Shown here piece by piece: positions 36,328 to 45,764 of a stretch of 64,000 bases of DNA. Source of the stretch: Psychrobacter sp. P2G3 (GTDB taxonomy: Bacteria > Pseudomonadota > Gammaproteobacteria > Pseudomonadales > Moraxellaceae). The notes beneath the pieces are model-generated. The model saw only the letters and a list, made by a program, of their open reading frames with translations. It was not told where the DNA came from and did not search any database. The stretch is taken from positions 1,736,001 to 1,800,000 of the forward strand of contig NZ_CP012529.1 in assembly GCF_001593285.1 (NCBI RefSeq), in the 5' to 3' direction. The stretch's first letter is position 1; each line of letters opens with the position of its first letter. The position numbers and the translations under genes were made by a program.

Positions 36328-37386
36328 TTATATTCTTTTGAACAAAGCGGAGCGACTTGATTCCTCACTGCCATCAGCCGCAGTCAAAAAGCGTTCCATA
36401 TGAATATCGCGTTCGAATAGTCGTGCTTGCATCAGCGTAGTAATAGTAGAGTCTATCATTGGCGGTGGTCCACACAGATAAGCCTTGTGCCCTGAGCACT
36501 TACCATCAAAGTGCTGGTTAACCGCATCATTTACATAGCCTTTGAACCCCGTCCACTCTCCCAGTGTATCTTCAGCACTTAAAGCTGGAATATAGTGAAA
36601 ATTTTCATTATCTCTTGCTAATTGTTCAAATTTATCTCTATGGTATAGCTCAGGGATATTCCTTGCTCCCTGAAACAAATAAATCTGACGCCTATCGCCC
36701 TGCTCCAAAAGATCTAAAATCATAGATTCAGGACTAGATAATCCAGACCCGCCAGCCACAAAAATTACATCTTGATTATCACTGTTTCGGACAAAAAACT
36801 GACCATAAGGACCTGATAAAGAAATTTCATCACCGACAGACAGGTCATTATGTAGCCAAGATGTACCTTTTCCATCAGGTACCAATCGTACATGTAGCTC
36901 AATTACATTCGGTTGCGATGGAGGATTGGCAATAGAAAAAGCTCGAGTACCAACATCAGGGATGTCCAGATTGATATACTGACCTGCTTGAAACTGTATA
37001 TCTTCATCCAACTGCAAGCGAACGCCCAATATAGTAGGTGATAACGAATTCCTCTCAATGACCGTTGCCGTATAATCTTGCACAGGATATCCTAAAAAAT
37101 CAGGATCGACATCGATATCGGCCTCAATCACCAAATCAGATTCAGGATAACAGCAACAAGCCAGCACTTTGCCCTCGTCACGCTCAACCTCCATGAGTGC
37201 AAAGGTAGACGCCTCTCCAAGGTCAACAAAACCCTCAAGCACTTGCACTTTACAAGTCCCACAAGTGCCATGACCACAAGCAAAAGGTAACCACACTCCT
37301 TGTCGCAAAGCGGCCTGTAATAATGTTTGACCGTCTTCAACTTCTATAACATCGCCAGTCGGCTCAATAGTCACTTCATAAGACAT
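36328..37386 (-). CDS. dmpP: phenol hydroxylase reductase component (P5)
   Basis: 352 residues from ATG 37386 (GGAG six bases upstream; an ATG at 37398 is less likely). The N-terminal plant-type ferredoxin domain has cluster ligands Cys37, Cys42, Cys45 (ACGHGTCGTC) and one of Cys77-79 (LACCCYP). An FAD domain with RAFSIANPP and an NAD-binding domain starting VAGGSGLSSPESM follow. It passes electrons from NADH to the diiron oxygenase DmpN. It is the last gene of the operon. The extra-ferredoxin gene dmpQ and ring-cleavage genes that often follow are absent. Confidence 0.92.
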   Translation of the reverse strand: MSYEVTIEPTGDVIEVEDGQTLLQAALRQGVWLPFACGHGTCGTCKVQVLEGFVDLGEASTFALMEVERDEGKVLACCCYPESDLVIEADIDVDPDFLGYPVQDYTATVIERNSLSPTILGVRLQLDEDIQFQAGQYINLDIPDVGTRAFSIANPPSQPNVIELHVRLVPDGKGTSWLHNDLSVGDEISLSGPYGQFFVRNSDNQDVIFVAGGSGLSSPESMILDLLEQGDRRQIYLFQGARNIPELYHRDKFEQLARDNENFHYIPALSAEDTLGEWTGFKGYVNDAVNQHFDGKCSGHKAYLCGPPPMIDSTITTLMQARLFERDIHMERFLTAADGSEESSRSALFKRI

Positions 37387-37458
37387 AGCGCTCTCCATTG
37401 CAGTATTTGTTAAAAACCATTATCAGGGTTATTGTTAATTGACTTTTCCTAAGCCAAT

Positions 37459-37821
37459 TTATACACCAGTCCCTCTCCAACCATTTAAACCCGGTGTTTT
37501 AAAGCGTAACAATGACTTATGATCAAAGCCAATCTCTGCTAGTGTTTGCTCATCCGACGGTGTGACCATCTCTCCATTTAAATTCCATTGCACCTCATCC
37601 CATTTGATATGTTCAAAGTCAGGATGCTGATCAAAACCTTCAGTCAGAACACCAGCCTTGAAATCTTTAAAGGTCATGGTTGGCGGTAATGGAAAAGACT
37701 TGGCAGAACAGAACAGCAAATGCTCATCCCAACCGATAAAGACTAAAATATTACCACCAAAGTTGGCTTGTTTATCCATAACGTCACCCGTGTACTCAGG
37801 GCGGATTGCTTGAACTGCCAT
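37459..37821 (-). CDS. dmpO: phenol hydroxylase component P4
   Basis: 120 residues, the small gamma-type subunit of the multicomponent phenol hydroxylase oxygenase, part of the (LNO)2 complex. The family pattern includes GNILVFIGWDEHLLFCSAKS near the start and FDHKSLLRFKTPGLNGWRG at the end. AAGGAG precedes the ATG. It sits between dmpN and dmpP, as in all dmp/mop/phe operons. Confidence 0.9.
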   Translation of the reverse strand: MAVQAIRPEYTGDVMDKQANFGGNILVFIGWDEHLLFCSAKSFPLPPTMTFKDFKAGVLTEGFDQHPDFEHIKWDEVQWNLNGEMVTPSDEQTLAEIGFDHKSLLRFKTPGLNGWRGTGV

Positions 37822-37853
37822 AAAAATCTCCTTATCAATATTTTTTAGTTAAA

Positions 37854-39371
37854 TTAAGCCACACCTTTCCATTTTTTCCAGTTAGCTTCATCAACAGAAC
37901 CTTTAAAATCCATATTGTCGGCACCGATATTCATGCGATAGTATTCAGTGAGAATATCGTCTAGCTCTGGGCCACCGCAGTTGCCTTGCAAGATTTGATG
38001 TACGGGTAGCCATGCCTGTACGTATTTTTCAGGTTCATCATTGAAAATATCTTGACAGCCGTCTGAACACATGTGGTAACGCTCGTCGTTATAGACAGTA
38101 CTGCGATAACTGAACTGACCTGGATCATCATTCATCTCCGTAAAGGTCATTGGCACTTGGCAAATCTGACATAACTGCGGCAAGCCTTTGCTATAAAAGC
38201 GTTTGCCTTCTGCTTCAAGTTTTTTGGCCAGCTCCCAACGAGGGCGATAATACTTGTCAAAAGTATCTGGATATTTTTCACTGAGCCAATTAAGCTCTTC
38301 ATCGGTTGGGATCCAAGTATGGAATCCAGAAGCATGACCAAAGTTATAAAATATCCACCAAGCCTGATGCGATATGTGTTCTTTTTCCTTTTCAATCACT
38401 TCGACATATTTTGGTGGGCGGATACCGTAGCGAGCTAAATCATCGAATAACGCCCCGCCAGCATCTTCAAAGTAGACCTCCCAAGCCTCTTTCCATGACA
38501 TAACTTTGTTTGGCAGCATATAATCCATCATCATGCCAACGATGGACAGTAGACGCGTGCCACGCCAAAACCACTTATCAATCCACTTTTGCACGATAGG
38601 AAGGTTATCTTCGTGCTGCTCAAGTAAAAACTTGATGATTTCAAGTCCAAGCGTCATATGACGTGCTTCATCTGATTGAGCACTAAAACCAAAAGTCACC
38701 GTTGCCATGTCGCCGTTGTGCGCAGCTCCAGACATAAAAGGTACAAACAGTAAATTAGTGAGTACGTATTCAAACGAGAACGAAATCGCAAGTAAAAACT
38801 CAAAAGGCCCTGCTGAGCGCGCATCTTCAAAAAACGACTTGGGAACAGATAGATACCAGACACGGTCATGCATATGACTCCAGTCTTGGAAACCGTTAAA
38901 GTACTTATTAAAATGGCTCATGGCATGAATCTGAGTTTGGACATGACGTAGCTCATCAATAGACTGCATTTGACAGGCGATACGTGCACCAATACCACTA
39001 AACTGACGACCAACGTTAGCGTAGCCTTGGTATGCTTGATACTCTAGTGGCGTAACGGCTGTCAAAAATAGCTTGATGGCATTCAAATAGCGAGGATCTG
39101 AGATATTCATTTGACCGTTGTTTTGAGAAAAAGCATCAAAAATAGCATATAGCTTTTTTTCCTTTTCAGCTTGATACTTCCAATAAGTATCCATCGTCAA
39201 ACGGAAAGGATCTTCCCATTTTGACCAGTCTGTAATTTTTATACCTTCAAAATCTTCGTGAGGAAAAGCTTCTTTTCTGTCTTCGTATGAAAAGTCCCAG
39301 TCAAGATCACGGGTTAAGAGACGGTATTTCTCTTTTAGGTTGAGCTTTTTGGTGTTTTTAGTAGTAGTCAT
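37854..39371 (-). CDS. dmpN: phenol hydroxylase large oxygenase subunit P3
   Basis: 505 residues from ATG 39371, chosen because AAGGAG lies six bases upstream; the frame stays open to 39443 without a better start. This is the alpha subunit carrying the diiron centre that turns phenol into catechol. Iron-binding helices are visible as DELRH (Glu140, His143) and DEARH (Glu235, His238). The C-terminal part has a cysteine-containing segment LPQLCQICQVP and CSDGCQDIF, typical of this subunit. It follows dmpM by 59 bp. Confidence 0.93.
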   Translation of the reverse strand: MTTTKNTKKLNLKEKYRLLTRDLDWDFSYEDRKEAFPHEDFEGIKITDWSKWEDPFRLTMDTYWKYQAEKEKKLYAIFDAFSQNNGQMNISDPRYLNAIKLFLTAVTPLEYQAYQGYANVGRQFSGIGARIACQMQSIDELRHVQTQIHAMSHFNKYFNGFQDWSHMHDRVWYLSVPKSFFEDARSAGPFEFLLAISFSFEYVLTNLLFVPFMSGAAHNGDMATVTFGFSAQSDEARHMTLGLEIIKFLLEQHEDNLPIVQKWIDKWFWRGTRLLSIVGMMMDYMLPNKVMSWKEAWEVYFEDAGGALFDDLARYGIRPPKYVEVIEKEKEHISHQAWWIFYNFGHASGFHTWIPTDEELNWLSEKYPDTFDKYYRPRWELAKKLEAEGKRFYSKGLPQLCQICQVPMTFTEMNDDPGQFSYRSTVYNDERYHMCSDGCQDIFNDEPEKYVQAWLPVHQILQGNCGGPELDDILTEYYRMNIGADNMDFKGSVDEANWKKWKGVA

Positions 39372-39430
39372 GGTCTGCTCCTTATTAGATACGGGATTAT
39401 CAATCCTTGATAATATTTTGATTTTAGGTA

Positions 39431-39700
39431 TTACTGATGCCAACTTAAGGTCAGCGAGTCTTCTTCTTCTTCGACATTACCGCCTAATGTCACTAAGCTT
39501 AACTGTAACTCTTGAATTTCCCACTCACGACCAAGTTTTTCTTCGACTGTCGCGCGGTTAACAACTAGCTCGTTCTCACACTCCATACGAATCATAGCTG
39601 GCTGGTAAATGACAGTGACTTTCGGGTTGTCTTCTTCTACTGCTTGGACGATATAGCGTGACATATCGTTGTCTTGCAGCGCTAGATATACTTTTGACAT
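39431..39700 (-). CDS. dmpM: phenol hydroxylase regulatory component P2
   Basis: 89 residues, the cofactor-less effector protein that couples electron transfer to hydroxylation. It shows the family pattern with MSRYIVQAVEEDNP near the N-terminus and GREWEIQELQLSLVTLGG near the C-terminus. AAGGAA precedes the ATG. The position between dmpL and dmpN is conserved. Confidence 0.9.
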   Translation of the reverse strand: MSKVYLALQDNDMSRYIVQAVEEDNPKVTVIYQPAMIRMECENELVVNRATVEEKLGREWEIQELQLSLVTLGGNVEEEEDSLTLSWHQ

Positions 39701-39747
39701 AACAGTTCCTTAAATGATGAAATATAACTTAGTGTATTTAGATAAAT

Positions 39748-40758
39748 TTATGCTGCTGTTACAGTACTTAACCCTACGGTCTTACAGCGTTTGGCCAATT
39801 GGGCTTGAATATCTGCTACCACAATTACCGCTTGCTCTGCACCGAACAGCTTCTCAATCAAAGGCTGATACGCTACTAATACTTTATCCAACCATTTATC
39901 CAGCCATTGCTGGCAGTGCGCCTTATTATCTTCACTCTCAGCCACGATGATTTTGATAACACTATTACTCCAGCCTGTTAGGTCTTTGAAGCAATCTTGC
40001 ATAAACTCAGTAAGCATCGCGATATCGCGGCCATTATGCTCGACTAACCAATTATCCAAGTGCTGATAATGGACGACATGAATAACGGTATCCATAACAA
40101 GAGACTGCGCAATAAACAGCTCAAACCAATCTTTTACCACTAATGTATTCTCACAAAGCGCACGAACACCTTGCCACGCCGCATCGTTCATCCAATACGC
40201 TTTGCCTTGCTGCAATGAATCGCTAGAGTTGCCATCGATTAACAGCCCAATTCGCGATAAATATTGCGCCATACCTAGTCTGTCCATACCTGCATATAAA
40301 CAAGCTTGGGTAATAGCAGTACCATAACCATAAGCTGCGCCGTACATAAAGTTTAGATTGGCCGTTTGCTCAACGTGGCGTAGCGGTATCAAACCAAACG
40401 TAACGGTTTCTAGCACTTCTTCACTTAGATTGTTCAAAAGATCGCGTTTTTCAAAAAATTTATAATTGCTTTCTGCTGTATCTTGCAGGCGGGCACGGTT
40501 TTGAACATAAGCCCCATAATAAAACTGGCGTGGATCTTTTAAGTCATACCAATCCGTCATTTGAATGACAGAGTAAGTTTTGTCATTCAGAGTCTTATCA
40601 GGATTCCAAAGGGGCTTATAATGAAAGTTTGTGGTCCCCTGAGCGTCATAAGTCGCTTCTTGATAACGAGTAGCAGGCTTCTCACCAAATCTCCGAGAGA
40701 TATTAGCAAAGGTATGACGAATGGGTTCAAGGCTGGAGGTTTTGATTTCTAAAGACAT
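39748..40758 (-). CDS. dmpL: phenol hydroxylase beta subunit P1
   Basis: 336 residues with the ferritin-like fold of the inactive oxygenase subunit (no paired Glu-x-x-His set). Marker segments are DWYDLKDPRQFYYGAYVQNR and GTAITQACLYAGMDRLGMAQ. It binds DmpN and DmpO in the oxygenase. AAGGA precedes ATG 40758. It is second in the operon, 70 bp after dmpK. Confidence 0.92.
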   Translation of the reverse strand: MSLEIKTSSLEPIRHTFANISRRFGEKPATRYQEATYDAQGTTNFHYKPLWNPDKTLNDKTYSVIQMTDWYDLKDPRQFYYGAYVQNRARLQDTAESNYKFFEKRDLLNNLSEEVLETVTFGLIPLRHVEQTANLNFMYGAAYGYGTAITQACLYAGMDRLGMAQYLSRIGLLIDGNSSDSLQQGKAYWMNDAAWQGVRALCENTLVVKDWFELFIAQSLVMDTVIHVVHYQHLDNWLVEHNGRDIAMLTEFMQDCFKDLTGWSNSVIKIIVAESEDNKAHCQQWLDKWLDKVLVAYQPLIEKLFGAEQAVIVVADIQAQLAKRCKTVGLSTVTAA

Positions 40759-40828
40759 ATTCAGTTATCCTTAATAAATATAAATAGAATCATACGGGTA
40801 ATTGGGGTGATGGTTATTGCCATTATGA

Positions 40829-41128
40829 CTAGGAGCTTCTAGCTTCAGAATGGTTATTACCTACTAACGTAGACTTGGTGCCATAACGCCATTTGTCCTC
40901 CTCTTCATCATTGAAATGCATTTGTTCAACTGTCATGGTGATGACATTATTGTTGACACAAAATGCTGCAAAACTTGCGGGAGGTAGCACCAGTTCAACG
41001 AACAAACTCGAATCTCCAATCGCGAAGTCAAACATGACAAATTTGGCATCCGGTGCACTTCTGACCCGAACATACTTAGGGAGATCATTAAAAGAAGGGG
41101 GATTTGATTGAGGGGTGTGTGAATTCAT
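40829..41128 (-). CDS. dmpK: phenol hydroxylase assembly component P0
   Basis: 99 residues, first gene of the operon. The P0 protein helps load iron into the oxygenase and is not part of the active enzyme. The pattern KYVRVRSAPDAKFVMFDFA and FAAFCVNNNVITMT fits the family. AAGGA precedes the ATG. The sigma-54 promoter at 41248-41264 lies about 120 bp upstream. Confidence 0.88.
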   Translation of the reverse strand: MNSHTPQSNPPSFNDLPKYVRVRSAPDAKFVMFDFAIGDSSLFVELVLPPASFAAFCVNNNVITMTVEQMHFNDEEEDKWRYGTKSTLVGNNHSEARSS

Positions 41129-41247
41129 CCTAAATTCCTTATTTGGCGTCCTGCCATTGTGTTCAAGTGATTTACTATTAAAGTTATTTACTACTATGAT
41201 CAGTTAAAGCAATTATTTTAAAGACCTTTCATTGCTAATTTAGACAC

Positions 41248-41264
41248 TACAAGTTGCATGCCAA
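41248..41264 (-). promoter_or_regulatory. sigma-54 promoter of the dmp operon
   Basis: Read on the minus strand: TTGGCATGCAACTTGTA. It keeps the GG of the -24 element and TTG of the -12 element at the required spacing, differing from the consensus at the base after TTGGCA and at the C of the -12 GC. It lies about 120 bp from dmpK, and the divergent gene encodes a sigma-54 activator, so function is likely. Confidence 0.75.
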
Positions 41265-41573
41265 TCATTATTTTTATTATTTAAGTTACTGAATTCAAAG
41301 GTATTTAATTTTTATTTTCAGATATTGTCTATTTAAAAACGTTTTTCTTATCATCATTAATTCAGCATTTGCTGAAAATTTATTCTTGGTTTTCATGAAA
41401 TAATGAAGTCATTTCGCTAACTACGCAGGGTTGTAATGCATCTGATTGCAGAGCAAGCAATATATTTGGATTAAGGTAATTGCGTGATTTGAGTATATGT
41501 GTGATTATAAATAGCAACGAATATTCGTCTAAGGATAGACATCACCCAGCCACTGGCAAGGATTGCGTCTGAC
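41265..41573. promoter_or_regulatory. dmpR/dmpK control region
   Basis: A non-coding interval between the sigma-54 promoter and dmpR. It should hold the DmpR upstream activating sites and the dmpR promoter. An inverted repeat ATTGC-N7-GCAAT lies near 41443-41459, at roughly the right distance for an activator site, but it is shorter than known XylR/DmpR sites and is only a candidate. Confidence 0.4.
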
Positions 41574-43418
41574 ATGTCAAAGCACTCTCATAGTAATAAT
41601 TATCAAACCTCTGAAAACCCCAACATTCTCACCCCCTCGCCTATATCACATAGGTCACATAGCCATTCTCTACTTGAGCCGTTGGAGAAAAATGAACAAC
41701 AAAGCGTAAAAGAACAGGATTTCTCTAAAAGCATTGAAGACTTATTAACCCATCTCGAATTCGATGTGCATGCAGGCAAAATATGGTTTGGTGGTCAACG
41801 TATGCTACTCAATCATGCCCATGCATTATGGCGTCTGCGCGAAGAGCTGAACCTGACGCTTGGCTCTGATATCACACAGCGGCTTTTTTTTCGTTATGGG
41901 TACTTTGCTGGCGTGGAAGATGCTGAAATCAGTAAAAAACTACGCCCAGATGGTAGCTGGAAAGAAGTCTTCCTCTCTGGACCACAATTGCACACCATTC
42001 GTGGCATGGTAAAAGTCGTCCCTGATGAGATGACTGTCGATTTTGATAGTGGTAAATTTTTTGCAAGCTTTGATTGGTATAACTCATTTGAAGTGGCTTA
42101 TCATAAAAAGTTCAATGGTCTATCAGAGACGCCCGTATGTTTTAGCTCGCTTGGTTATGCTAGCGGTTATACCAGCTATTTTTTCGGACGGCAGATCGCT
42201 TTTAAAGAAGTGCAATGCGCAGCGATGGGGTTTGATCATTGCCGTATAGAAGGTAGACCATTAGAAGAATGGGAAGAAGATACTGATTTGCAAAAGTTTT
42301 TTAATACTGAGCGTCTAAACACTGAGTTGTTTGAGCGTCGAAGTAATTTTGATGAAGTTAAAAGACAAAACCCTAATACACGAATAAAGCCTGAAGGTTT
42401 TTTTTCTGCCATTGGTGAGTCACCCTCTTTTAAGAAAGCGACCGCGTTGACAAGAAAGGTAGCTAAGACTAAAGCGACGGTATTATTACAAGGAGAAACT
42501 GGCGTTGGTAAAGAAGTTTTTGCCCAAGCGCTCCACGAAGCCAGTGATCGCAATGAAAACCCATTTATCGCCATAAACTGTGCTAGCATTCCTACAGATC
42601 TCGTCGAATCTGAGCTCTTCGGAGTTGAAAAAGGCGCATTTACTGGCGCTGTGCAAACTCGGCAAGGTAAGATTGAAGTGGCAAGTTCAGGGACACTATT
42701 TTTAGACGAGGTGGTTGAGCTTTCTCATCGGGCGCAGGCAGCTTTATTAAGGGTGTTGCAAGAAGGTGTGCTCAATCGTGTAGGTAGTCATATTAACATC
42801 TCAGTTGATGTCCGAGTGATTGTGGCAACTAATGAAGATTTACAGACAGCGGTTACTCAAGGTAGGTTTCGCCAAGACTTATATTATCGTTTAAGTACTT
42901 TTCCCATTCATATCCCGCCCCTACGCGAGCGTAAGCAAGACATTTTGTTATTAGCCAAATTCTTTTTGCAAAAATATGCCGCAATGTACAACAAGAACAT
43001 TCAAGGTTTTACCGATCAGGCGCGTGAATACCTCAATCTACACACATGGCCGGGCAACGTTCGTGAGCTCCAAAACGTCACTGAGCGTGCAGTCATTCTT
43101 AATGAAGATCACCACTTAATCGATGCAGCTGATTTATTATTATCTAATATACAAGACAGACATAAACAAAACTCACAAAAACTCAAAATATCTGCCGATA
43201 GTGGTAGCTTACAGCTCGCTGATGACAGCAGGGTTAATGAGGCGCTTGAAACCTTATTCCATGAAGGTTTCGATTTAGAAAATTTCAACGATAAGCTTAT
43301 TCATGCAGCTTTGAATCAATGCGAGGGTAATGTCTCTAAAGCCGCCCGCTTGCTGAATATTAGCCGTGCCAAACTTGATTACCGACTCAGCAAGTCTGGT
43401 GATAATAGGACGCCTTAA
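41574..43418 (+). CDS. dmpR: phenol-responsive sigma-54 activator (DmpR/MopR type)
   Basis: 614 residues with the XylR/DmpR architecture. A disordered Ser/His-rich start is followed by the effector-binding V4R-containing A domain (about 55-225), where phenol would bind. After a linker comes an AAA+ sigma-54 interaction domain, with Walker A GETGVGKE (about 308-315) and the GAFTGA loop that contacts sigma-54 (354-359). The C-terminus is a Fis-type helix-turn-helix (GNVSKAARLLNISRAKLDYR). It is divergent from dmpK and should activate the promoter at 41248-41264 when phenol is present. Confidence 0.93.
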   Translation: MSKHSHSNNYQTSENPNILTPSPISHRSHSHSLLEPLEKNEQQSVKEQDFSKSIEDLLTHLEFDVHAGKIWFGGQRMLLNHAHALWRLREELNLTLGSDITQRLFFRYGYFAGVEDAEISKKLRPDGSWKEVFLSGPQLHTIRGMVKVVPDEMTVDFDSGKFFASFDWYNSFEVAYHKKFNGLSETPVCFSSLGYASGYTSYFFGRQIAFKEVQCAAMGFDHCRIEGRPLEEWEEDTDLQKFFNTERLNTELFERRSNFDEVKRQNPNTRIKPEGFFSAIGESPSFKKATALTRKVAKTKATVLLQGETGVGKEVFAQALHEASDRNENPFIAINCASIPTDLVESELFGVEKGAFTGAVQTRQGKIEVASSGTLFLDEVVELSHRAQAALLRVLQEGVLNRVGSHINISVDVRVIVATNEDLQTAVTQGRFRQDLYYRLSTFPIHIPPLRERKQDILLLAKFFLQKYAAMYNKNIQGFTDQAREYLNLHTWPGNVRELQNVTERAVILNEDHHLIDAADLLLSNIQDRHKQNSQKLKISADSGSLQLADDSRVNEALETLFHEGFDLENFNDKLIHAALNQCEGNVSKAARLLNISRAKLDYRLSKSGDNRTP

Positions 43419-43454
43419 TATAATATTATAAATAAGTAAAACCAGACGAACACA

Positions 43455-43485
43455 AAAAAGCCAGATAACGAGTATCTGGCTTTTT
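43455..43485. terminator. terminator between dmpR and the helicase gene
   Basis: AAAAAGCCAGATA (43455-43467) pairs over 13 bp with 43473-43485, leaving a 5-nt loop. T runs exist on both strands, so it can serve dmpR and the converging helicase gene. It has the same stem sequence as the hairpin at 36249-36271. Confidence 0.9.
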
Positions 43486-43560
43486 GATATTCTATAAATA
43501 ACGTTGTTTTACGCTGTTAAATCAAACCCAGTAGAGTTGCTATAGCAGCTAAACGCACTC

Positions 43561-45240
43561 TTATGATGAAGTGTTACCACGGTTGCCACTGTTCGGACGA
43601 CCTTGACCACGGCTATCAGAACGACCTGCTGGGCGACCTTGGCTGCCACTTGGACGACCGCGACCAGTTGCTGCACGCTCACCGCGTGGAACACCAGTGC
43701 TATCACCACGGCTAGGACCACCAGTACGTTTACCTTGATATGGCTTGCCACCTGAACGCTCATTTGGCTTACCAGATGAATCACGTGGCTTACCTTGATA
43801 ACCGCTGTCATTGCTTGCGCGTTGACCAGTCGGTGCGCTATCGCTTGAGCGACCACGGCCTTGACCACCACCGCTAGACTTACCAGCATAGCCACCACCT
43901 GAACGACCACGACCTTGGCCTTGACCACCGCCGCCGTTAGAGCGTCCGCGACCACGGCCACGACCATTACCTTTGTTTTCGCTAGGAACATAAGTTTTCT
44001 TAGGCTCCATGCCTTCGATAACTGATACTTCCATTTTACGATCTAAATAACGGTTGATAGCGTTTAGCTGTGGACGATCATCCATGCTACATAAGCTGAT
44101 AGCAACACCCGTACGACCGGCACGACCACAACGACCGATACGATGCACGTAATCTTCTGTTTGACGTGGTAAGTCGTAGTTGATCACGTGTGATAGGGCT
44201 GGCACGTCAAGACCACGAGCAGCAACGTCAGTTGCTACTAAGATTTTACATTTACCATTACGTAAGTCTTGAACGATACGGTTACGTTTGCTTTGTGGCA
44301 AGTCACCATGTAAGAAGCTGGCTTTATGGCCTTGCTCTTGTAGAGATTTGGCTAATTTTTCAGTGCTACGTTTGGTTGCCGCAAAGATAATGATTTGTTC
44401 CATTTCAGGCTGGCAAACGATTTTATCAAGCAAACGATTTTTGTGATCAAAATCATCACAGTAATACACGTTTTCTTCGATATGAGCTGATTCAACTTTG
44501 ATTGAAACACGCTCAGGGTTTTTAGTGAAGCTAGCAGCAATTTTACCTACTGGGCCATCCCAAGTCGCTGAACACATGATGGTTTGGCGATTGTCAGGAG
44601 CAGCTTTTAAGATATCGTTGATATCATCAGCAAAACCCATGTCTAGCATACGGTCAGCTTCATCAAGTACTAATACTTCAAGGCTTGATAAATCAACGCG
44701 ACCAGCATTGATATGGTCAAGTAAACGACCAGGAGTCGCAACAATTACTTGAACGCCTTTTTTCAAAGCAGTGATCTGACCATTGTACGGTGCACCGCCT
44801 ACTAATGGCACACAGAATAAGCCGCGCATGTCTTTAGAGTACGTACGGACGCTGTCATGTACTTGCTGAGCAAGTTCACGCGTTGGCGTTAGGATAAGGG
44901 CTTTAGTTAATTTGTCAAAGCTAGTCGCACGGCTTAAACGATCAAGTACTGGAATAACGAATGCCGCTGTTTTACCACTACCAGTTTGCGCTGACAATAA
45001 TAAGTCGCGACCTGCTAGAGCAAAAGGAATGGCTTGTGCTTGAATAGGTGTTGGGTTGGTATAACCACTGCGATCAAGCGCGGTCAAAATCGGCTTGGCA
45101 ATATTAAGGTCAGTAAAGGTTACTTGATCTTCATCAGTCGCGTCAGTAGTAGCCGCTTGATTGTTATTATCAATATTTGGGGTATCAGTGTTTTCGATGA
45201 TGCCGTTTTCAGCGGCGATTGCAGATAAGATATCAGTCAT
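43561..45240 (-). CDS. DEAD-box RNA helicase with Gly/Arg-rich tail (RhlE-like)
   Basis: 559 residues. All core motifs are present: Q motif PTPIQAQAIP, AQTGSGKT, PTRELAQQ, TPGR, DEAD in VLDEADRMLDMGF, SAT, ATDVAARGLDV and HRIGRCGRAG. From about residue 415 to the end the protein is a low-complexity tail of Gly, Arg, Ser, Gln and Pro with many RGR and GG repeats, the kind that binds RNA non-specifically and can drive phase separation. Such helicases remodel ribosomal RNA and mRNA, often in the cold. AAGGA precedes ATG 45240. About 580 bp of upstream non-coding DNA may include a long leader. Confidence 0.92.
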   Translation of the reverse strand: MTDILSAIAAENGIIENTDTPNIDNNNQAATTDATDEDQVTFTDLNIAKPILTALDRSGYTNPTPIQAQAIPFALAGRDLLLSAQTGSGKTAAFVIPVLDRLSRATSFDKLTKALILTPTRELAQQVHDSVRTYSKDMRGLFCVPLVGGAPYNGQITALKKGVQVIVATPGRLLDHINAGRVDLSSLEVLVLDEADRMLDMGFADDINDILKAAPDNRQTIMCSATWDGPVGKIAASFTKNPERVSIKVESAHIEENVYYCDDFDHKNRLLDKIVCQPEMEQIIIFAATKRSTEKLAKSLQEQGHKASFLHGDLPQSKRNRIVQDLRNGKCKILVATDVAARGLDVPALSHVINYDLPRQTEDYVHRIGRCGRAGRTGVAISLCSMDDRPQLNAINRYLDRKMEVSVIEGMEPKKTYVPSENKGNGRGRGRGRSNGGGGQGQGRGRSGGGYAGKSSGGGQGRGRSSDSAPTGQRASNDSGYQGKPRDSSGKPNERSGGKPYQGKRTGGPSRGDSTGVPRGERAATGRGRPSGSQGRPAGRSDSRGQGRPNSGNRGNTSS

Positions 45241-45764
45241 GAGAATCCTTGGTAAGTATAAGTTGCTGTAAATTCAGCAAGCTTGATGCATACCACTGAT
45301 AACCGTTCACCACGCTGCCTTTATTAAAGAATTACCGGACCACATAAAAGTGTCGATAATCAGAAGCCAAGTCATTAAAACTTAGAGCCTCTACAATAAA
45401 TGCGTTCGTGCTGTCTGACGTATTTTGGTGGTAGTGCCGAGTGTCTTATCCTTGTTTGATATCAGCGCATTATCATTGCTTTGTCCAAAGCAGATAAAGG
45501 CGAATAACAACCAATCTAAACCATATTTATGATTCAGTAGATAAGATATGAGTCAAAAATAACTGATCTTTCTATTAAATGTTATTTAAGTACACAAAAT
45601 CATCGGCAACAATTACTTACGGTCAATCCTAGACCCAAAATCGCAGGCGATGTTATCAATCTCATAATTCACGAAAGTCTAAGCTAACGTGGCGACGCAG
45701 TATAGCATAATGAATCCGCTATCAGTACTTATTTTTTAGTTTTTTATCAAAAGAACAGTATCTG
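45241..45764. other. long non-coding stretch upstream of the helicase gene
   Basis: No gene recognised. Read on the minus strand it leads into the helicase start and could hold a promoter plus a long 5' leader, as in cold-inducible RNA helicase mRNAs. I see no defined riboswitch or cold-box motif. Confidence 0.35.

Noticed and set aside
41443-41459. ATTGC-N7-GCAAT as a definite DmpR binding site
   Set aside because: It is too short and unlike the long inverted repeats of known sites. It is kept only as a weak candidate in the control region.
43509-43991. A 160-codon Val/Ala-rich frame in the same strand as the helicase
   Set aside because: It is the shifted reading of the Gly/Arg-rich tail. 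The helicase frame carries all motifs and ends normally.
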